Shown here in pieces: positions 4,406-8,439 of a stretch of DNA of 8,439 bases. Below the pieces are notes generated by a model. The model was not told the DNA's origin. It was given only the letters and a program-made list of their open reading frames with translations, and ran no database searches. The stretch spans positions 1-8,439 of the forward strand of contig JAUVSX010000109.1 of the NCBI GenBank assembly GCA_030596915.1, given 5' to 3'. A program made the translations under genes and the position numbers. Source of the stretch: Chloroflexota bacterium. Lineage in GTDB: Bacteria; Chloroflexota; Anaerolineae; B4-G1. Positions within the stretch are counted from its first letter, which is position 1, and the number at the start of each line of letters is the position of its first letter.

Positions 4406-6868
4406 ATGACTGAGACTTACGTGCCTCAGCAGATCGAGCGCAAGTGGCAGGGCAAATGGGAGGATGATGGCCTGTATCGCGCCGTCGTCGACCACAGCAG
4501 GCCCAAGCACTACGCGCTGACGATGCTTCCCTACCCCAGTGGCGACCTGCACATCGGCCACTGGTACGCGATAGCTCCCAGCGATGTGCGCGCCCGCTAC
4601 ATGCGCATGCGCGGGTACAACGTGCTTTTCCCGATGGGGTTTGATGCCTTCGGTCTCCCGGCCGAGAACGCTGCCATCCGGCACGGTATCCATCCCTACA
4701 AGTGGACGCTTTCTAACATCGACAATATGCGGCGGCAGATGAAGACGCTGGGGCCGATGTTCGACTGGGAGCGGGAGGCCATCTCCTGCCTGCCCGGATA
4801 CTACCGCTGGACCCAGTGGTTCTTCCTCAAGCTGTACGATATGGGGCTGGCCTACCGCAAGCAGGCGGCTGTGGATTTCTGCCCCAAGTGCAACACGACG
4901 TTGGCTCGAGAGCAGGTCTGGGGCGATGACCGGCACTGCGAACGCTGCGAGACGCCGGTCATCAAGAGAGATCTGGTACAGTGGTTCTGGCGCACCACGG
5001 CGTACGCCGACGAACTACTGGACTTCTCTGAGATCGACTGGCCCGACCGGGTCGTCACGATGCAGACCAACTGGATTGGGCGCAGCGAGGGGGCCAACGT
5101 CACCTTCGTTTCGGAGAGGGAGGACCCCATCGTCGTCTTCACCACACGCCCGGACACTCTCTGGGGCGCGTCATTCATGGTATTGGCGCCCGAGCATCCG
5201 CTCGTCGCCGAGCTGACCACGTCCGACCATGCGGACGAGGTCGAGGCATACCAGCGCCAGGCTGCCCGCCAGACCGAGATCGAGCGCCTCTCAACCGACA
5301 AGGAGAAGACCGGCATCTTCACCGGCGCCCACGCGATCAACCCGGTCAACGGCGCTCGCATTCCCATATGGACCGCCGACTACGTGATGATGACCTACGG
5401 TACGGGAGCGATCATGGCCGTGCCCGCTCACGACCAGCGCGACTTCGAGTTCGCCGCCAGGTATGGTCTGCCAATCCCCGGCGTCATCTCCCCGCCCGAC
5501 TGGGAGGGTGACGAGCTGGAGGAAGCGTACACGGGCGAGGGCGAGATGGTTAACTCCGGCCCCTTCGACGGCACCCCGAGCCAGGAAGGCGTGCGCCAGG
5601 TGACCGAGTGGTTGGGAGAGCAGGGCACGGGCGAGTTTGCCGTCAACTACCGGCTGCGGGACTGGCTGATTAGTCGACAGCGATACTGGGGAGCGCCCAT
5701 TCCCATCGTCTACTGCGACGCGTGTGGCATAGTGCCGGTTCCCTACGAGGATCTGCCGGTCGTGCTGCCCGAGGACGCGGAGTTCATGCCCACGGGCGAA
5801 AGCCCACTGAAATACCACCAGGGCTTCTTGAACACGGCCTGTCCCATCTGCGGCGGCCCCGCGACCCGCGAGACGGACACGATGGATACGTTCGCCTGCT
5901 CATCCTGGTACCAGTATGCCTACCTCAGTCCGTACTACCAGGAGGGTACGCCGGCCCACGCCGATTCAACCCCGGTCGACCCGGCCGAGGCGGAGTACTG
6001 GCTGCCGGTCGATGTCTACACGGGTGGCATCGAGCACGCCACGATGCACCTGGTATACACGCGCTTCTTCACGATGGCGATGCGAGATATGGGTCTCGTG
6101 GGCCTCGGCGAACCGATGACAGTCCTGCGAAACCAGGGCACCATCCTGGCCGCGGACGGCGAGAAGATGTCAAAGAGCAAGGGCAACGTCATCGCGCCCG
6201 ACAACCTGGTGGCGCGATACGGTGCGGACACCGTGCGGGGCTACCTGATGTTCGGCTGGCGCTGGCAGCAGGGCGGCCCATGGGACCCCCACGGTATCGA
6301 GGGCGTGACCCGTTGGCTGAACCGCGTATGGAACGTGGCGCTGGATCCGGGCAAGACAGACGACCCGCCTACCGACAACGAGGTTGCCGACCTGCGCCGT
6401 TGGACGCACAAGACGATTCGCCGAGTCACGGACGACCTCGAGGACTACGCCTTCAACACGATCATCGCCGGGCTAATGGAGTTCACCAACACGCTGGTGA
6501 AGGCCAAGCAGTCGCGCGTCCGTGGAACGGAGGCCTGGGACGAGGCGATCGAGACGCTGTTGCTGTTGCTAGCCCCGTGTTGCCCGCATATCGCCGAGGA
6601 ACTGTGGGCGCGGACCGGACGGCCATACAGCATTCACCAGCAGTCGTGGCCCCGGTTTGAGCCTGATCTGGCGGCCGAGGAGATGATTACCCTCGTCGTG
6701 CAGATCAACGGCAAGCTACGAGCGCGGCTCGCCGTACGTGCGGACATCTCCGAGGACGCGGCGAAGGAAGCCGCACTCACCGATCCGAACGTCGAGCGCC
6801 ACCTCGGGGGGCGGGAGCCACGCAAGGTGATCTACGTGCCCGGGCGGCTGGTCAACATCGTGGCGTAG
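4406..6868 (+). CDS. leuS: Leucyl-tRNA synthetase (LeuRS)
   Basis: Charges tRNA-Leu with leucine using ATP in the cytoplasm. The product has 820 residues, normal for bacterial LeuRS, and looks complete. Class I signatures are present: HIGH at residues 49-52 (DLHIGHWYA) and KMSKS at 587-591 (EKMSKSKGNV). The zinc domain has four cysteines in place (C159, C162, C178, C181), and a second pair of CxxC motifs occurs before and after the APIPIVYC region. The CP1 editing domain is intact, with the threonine-rich TTRPDT at 246-251 and the GTGAIMAVPAHDQRDFEFA motif starting at 332, whose D343 and D346 correspond to the editing aspartates. The anticodon-binding region and a C-terminal domain ending VIYVPGRLVNIVA follow. 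The gene is third in line after a leucine T-box, which fits starvation-induced expression. It follows the upstream gene by 92 bases. Confidence 0.97.
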   Translation: MTETYVPQQIERKWQGKWEDDGLYRAVVDHSRPKHYALTMLPYPSGDLHIGHWYAIAPSDVRARYMRMRGYNVLFPMGFDAFGLPAENAAIRHGIHPYKWTLSNIDNMRRQMKTLGPMFDWEREAISCLPGYYRWTQWFFLKLYDMGLAYRKQAAVDFCPKCNTTLAREQVWGDDRHCERCETPVIKRDLVQWFWRTTAYADELLDFSEIDWPDRVVTMQTNWIGRSEGANVTFVSEREDPIVVFTTRPDTLWGASFMVLAPEHPLVAELTTSDHADEVEAYQRQAARQTEIERLSTDKEKTGIFTGAHAINPVNGARIPIWTADYVMMTYGTGAIMAVPAHDQRDFEFAARYGLPIPGVISPPDWEGDELEEAYTGEGEMVNSGPFDGTPSQEGVRQVTEWLGEQGTGEFAVNYRLRDWLISRQRYWGAPIPIVYCDACGIVPVPYEDLPVVLPEDAEFMPTGESPLKYHQGFLNTACPICGGPATRETDTMDTFACSSWYQYAYLSPYYQEGTPAHADSTPVDPAEAEYWLPVDVYTGGIEHATMHLVYTRFFTMAMRDMGLVGLGEPMTVLRNQGTILAADGEKMSKSKGNVIAPDNLVARYGADTVRGYLMFGWRWQQGGPWDPHGIEGVTRWLNRVWNVALDPGKTDDPPTDNEVADLRRWTHKTIRRVTDDLEDYAFNTIIAGLMEFTNTLVKAKQSRVRGTEAWDEAIETLLLLLAPCCPHIAEELWARTGRPYSIHQQSWPRFEPDLAAEEMITLVVQINGKLRARLAVRADISEDAAKEAALTDPNVERHLGGREPRKVIYVPGRLVNIVA

Positions 6869-6875
6869 GGCCGCC

Positions 6876-6899
6876 GCGCCGCCCTAGAAGAGGCGGCGC
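6876..6899 (+). terminator. Hairpin after leuS
   Basis: GCGCCGCC (6876-6883) and GGCGGCGC (6892-6899) form a perfect 8-bp stem around an 8-base loop, starting 8 bases after the leuS stop. There is no T tract, so it may be a weak or factor-assisted terminator, or a 3'-end stabiliser. Confidence 0.55.
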
Positions 6900-6925
6900 T
6901 AGTCCGGCAGACCAGCACTGCCCGG

Positions 6926-7036
6926 CCGTGCATCGCACAGCCCCGCCACCGTGCATCGCACTGCGGAAAGTGCACCATTCAACCCTGTGCATCGCAGACC
7001 TGCGCACGATCTGCGATCGCGACGTGCGTTGCACGT
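6926..7036 (+). repeat. Array of GTGC-N3-GCAC palindromes
   Basis: Four units occur in about 110 bases: GTGCATCGCAC at 6928-6938 and at 6951-6961, GTGCATCGCAG at 6987-6997 (last base changed), and a diverged but longer palindrome ACGTGC-GTT-GCACGT at 7022-7036. The first two lie in a 13-base direct repeat (6926-6938, 6949-6961). Unit starts are 23, 36 and 37 bases apart. The array lies between two convergent genes, not at a promoter. Its role is unknown. Confidence 0.6.
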
Positions 7037-7085
7037 GGATGGCGCCGCTCGCCTCTCGTGCAACTTCGGGCTTGACTAAGTGCGT

Positions 7086-7114
7086 CCCCGTTCCTCGGGG
7101 CCCCGTCATCGGGG
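7086..7114. terminator. Tandem CCCCG/CGGGG hairpins between convergent genes
   Basis: CCCCG-N5-CGGGG (7086-7100) is followed directly by CCCCG-N4-CGGGG (7101-7114). Each forms a 5-bp stem, and the two can also pair with one another. They lie about 65 bases beyond the stop of the minus-strand asparaginase gene and may end its transcription or act on both strands. No T tract is seen. Confidence 0.4.
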
Positions 7115-7179
7115 GCGTCGATGGCGGACAGCAACACGCCAAGGCCGAGGGCTCCGAGCACCAGAGAGGTCGGCTGTCC

Positions 7180-8118
7180 CTACATTCCCCAACGCGCCTT
7201 CGTGGGCACGTGGGTCCGGGCGAGCTCCTCCGGCTCGTCCATCTCGGCGGTCATCGCGATATATGTGCCGTCCTCGCCGTTGCTGAAGCCAGCGTGGTTG
7301 CCATCGCCGTCGATGGCGATGAAGCTCATCTGGGCGAGGTAGCGGCCGCCGAGGTCGTCCAGGTCCGCCATCGCCCGCCGCCCAGCCTCGCCCAGTGTCG
7401 CGCCCATCTTGAGATAGATGACAACGCTGTGCGCCGTCGCGGCGCGGATTGCCATCTCACCCATTCCGGTGCACGCGGCTGCGCCGAAGCGGCTGTCCGC
7501 GTAGAGGCCGGCGCCGATGATCGGCGAGTCGCCGAGCCGTCCCGGGTACTTCCAGGCCCATCCGCTCGTGCTCACACCGGCGCAGATGTTGCCTGCCGCA
7601 TCCTGGGCGAGGAAGTTGACCGTTCCCTGGGTTCGCTCGGGGTCGGTGGCGATCTCGACGAGCTTCCACACGTCGTTCCTCCCGGCGAGATCGGACGCGA
7701 CCTCACCAGACGGGTCTCGCGGTAGGCGCTGCTGCCAAACGGTGCGGGCTGCGTCGGTCAGCAGATCGCGCCGCTGGAAACCGATCTCGCCAGCAAACCG
7801 CTCCGCTCCTTCGCTGACGAGGAAGACGTGGGGCAGCTTCTCCATCACCTGGCGCGCAACCGAGATCGCGTGCGTGTAGCCGCGCATCGCGCCCACGGAA
7901 CCTGCCGACAATCCGGTGCCGTCCATGATGCCGGCGTCCAGCTCGACCTGTCCGAGCACGTTGGGATATCCGCCGTACCCCACGGAATGCTCTTCGGGAT
8001 CAGCCTCGACGATGCGGATGCCCGCTTCGACGGCGTCCACAGCCGAGCCGCCGGACAGTAGCACGTTCATCGATTCCTGGATGCCGGTGAGTCCGTTGGT
8101 GCTCGCTACGACGATCAT
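7180..8118 (-). CDS. N4-(beta-N-acetylglucosaminyl)-L-asparaginase-like Ntn hydrolase
   Basis: The product has 312 residues from ATG 8118. This start has GAGG 7 bases before it; the ATG at 8124 would have a 1-base spacer, and the ORF extends further upstream only as non-homologous sequence. Enzymes of this family cleave GlcNAc-asparagine or act as isoaspartyl peptidase/asparaginases. They are made as a precursor that cuts itself before a threonine, which becomes the nucleophile. Here TQGTVNFLAQD places that threonine at T166, giving an alpha chain of about 165 and a beta chain of about 147 residues. Supporting motifs are GGSAVDAVEAGIRIVE (23-38), VGYGGYPN (47-53), DAGIMDGTG (61-69), GVSTSGWAWKYPGRLGDSP (181-199), IIGAGLYAD and CTGMGE. 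The WAWKYPGRLGDSPIIGAGLYAD stretch favours the glycosylasparaginase branch. No signal peptide is visible, so it appears cytoplasmic, unlike the lysosomal and periplasmic relatives. Confidence 0.88.
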   Translation of the reverse strand: MIVVASTNGLTGIQESMNVLLSGGSAVDAVEAGIRIVEADPEEHSVGYGGYPNVLGQVELDAGIMDGTGLSAGSVGAMRGYTHAISVARQVMEKLPHVFLVSEGAERFAGEIGFQRRDLLTDAARTVWQQRLPRDPSGEVASDLAGRNDVWKLVEIATDPERTQGTVNFLAQDAAGNICAGVSTSGWAWKYPGRLGDSPIIGAGLYADSRFGAAACTGMGEMAIRAATAHSVVIYLKMGATLGEAGRRAMADLDDLGGRYLAQMSFIAIDGDGNHAGFSNGEDGTYIAMTAEMDEPEELARTHVPTKARWGM

Positions 8119-8146
8119 ACGCATACCTCGTTGGGAAGTGTGCGCA

Positions 8147-8175
8147 ATCCTATCAGGACATAAGGCATTGAGCAA
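8147..8175 (-). promoter_or_regulatory. Probable promoter of the asparaginase gene
   Basis: On the minus strand, TTGCTC (8175-8170) and TAGGAT (8152-8147) are separated by 17 bases. Initiation near 8140 would leave a leader of about 22 bases with GAGG at 8129-8126 before ATG 8118. Confidence 0.5.
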
Positions 8176-8402
8176 TCGCGCCCAACAGAGGACTGGCGGC
8201 CGGTAGGCTCGTTGCAGCCGCTTCAGCCGCGGAGATGCGACCGCGGGGGAGGATGCCATTCGTTCCGTCCGCCACCGATAGGAGAGCAGCGGCACTGGAA
8301 TGCCACCCCACGTCTGGGTTCCTTGCAGGAGCATGAGCTGCTGGTCTATCTACGCGGCGGCAGCCGCAACCTGACACCTTGTTTTCGCCCCAATTAGCTA
8401 CC
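8176..8402. other. Intergenic stretch with no gene recognised
   Basis: The minus-strand frame of the asparaginase gene stays open here up to 8334, but the sequence beyond 8118 has no family character. I see no RNA gene and no clear repeat, apart from two CCGCGG sites close together near 8228-8246. Confidence 0.4.
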
Positions 8403-8439
8403 ATGTCAACCATAGTGATCTCGACAAGCCCGGGGGCGG
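8403..8439 (+). CDS. Possible start of a gene running off the right edge
   Basis: ATG 8403 opens a frame that stays open to the end (12 codons, MSTIVISTSPGA). A beta-strand followed by S-x-PGA near an N-terminus could be the beginning of a P-loop ATPase (GxxGxGKT-type), which is an inference from very little sequence. No ribosome binding site is clear; CTGACA/TAGCTA just upstream could be a promoter but lies too close to the ATG. Confidence 0.25.
   Translation, partial: MSTIVISTSPGA

Noticed and set aside
5722..6660. 312-codon ORF in another frame within leuS
   Set aside because: It is a shadow of leuS caused by high GC; leuS motifs run intact across the whole stretch.
6926..7036. CRISPR array
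   Set aside because: The repeated unit is only 11-13 bases, the spacing is irregular and one unit is diverged.
6928..7725. 265-codon plus-strand ORF opposite the asparaginase gene
   Set aside because: Most of it is antisense to a clearly conserved Ntn hydrolase, and its translation is rich in R, A and H without motifs.
8362..8402. Promoter CTGACA-18-TAGCTA for a right-edge gene
   Set aside because: The -10-like box ends 2 bases before the ATG, which leaves no room for a normal start or even a leaderless transcript.

Overview
The window is GC-rich bacterial chromosome that looks like a member of the Chloroflexota (Anaerolineae-like). This is an inference from several signs: a long exported protein built from DUF11-type repeats, with a carbohydrate-binding-like tail and an FLPLVL segment of the kind common in secreted Chloroflexota proteins; a T-box leader ahead of leuS; and tRNA genes without an encoded CCA. 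No marker settles the phylum.

Layout from left to right. Positions 1-2234 hold the 3' part of a large surface or secreted repeat protein whose start lies off the left edge. A sigma70-type promoter then drives a tRNA-Ala(CGC) gene (2285-2357), which is closed by a strong hairpin. Next comes a 2H-phosphoesterase / 2'-5' RNA ligase family gene; its best start is 2674, not the more upstream ATG at 2419. A second promoter of the same architecture, with its -35 box on the stop codon of that gene, drives a tRNA-Ala(GGC) gene (3301-3373).

Only about 26 bases after this tRNA begins a complete T-box riboswitch (about 3400-3677). It has a CTC (leucine) specifier, a canonical T-box sequence and a competing terminator. 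Downstream lie a small membrane protein of the YdjM/DUF457 metal-dependent hydrolase family (3786-4313), a possible 16-residue ORF (4345-4395) and leucyl-tRNA synthetase leuS (4406-6868). I see no good promoter or terminator between the tRNA and the T-box. The simplest reading is one transcript, tRNA-Ala - leucine T-box - hydrolase - leuS, in which uncharged tRNA-Leu allows read-through into leuS.

The leuS gene converges on a minus-strand N4-(beta-N-acetylglucosaminyl)-L-asparaginase gene (start 8118, stop 7180). The roughly 310 bases between them hold terminator-like hairpins and a small array of GTGC-N3-GCAC palindromes. The last ~320 bases carry the promoter of the asparaginase gene, mostly unassigned sequence, and possibly the first codons of another plus-strand gene at the right edge.

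The most notable point is the gene order tRNA-Ala / leucine T-box / membrane hydrolase / leuS. The second is the apparently permuted carbohydrate-binding-like domain at the end of the repeat protein.
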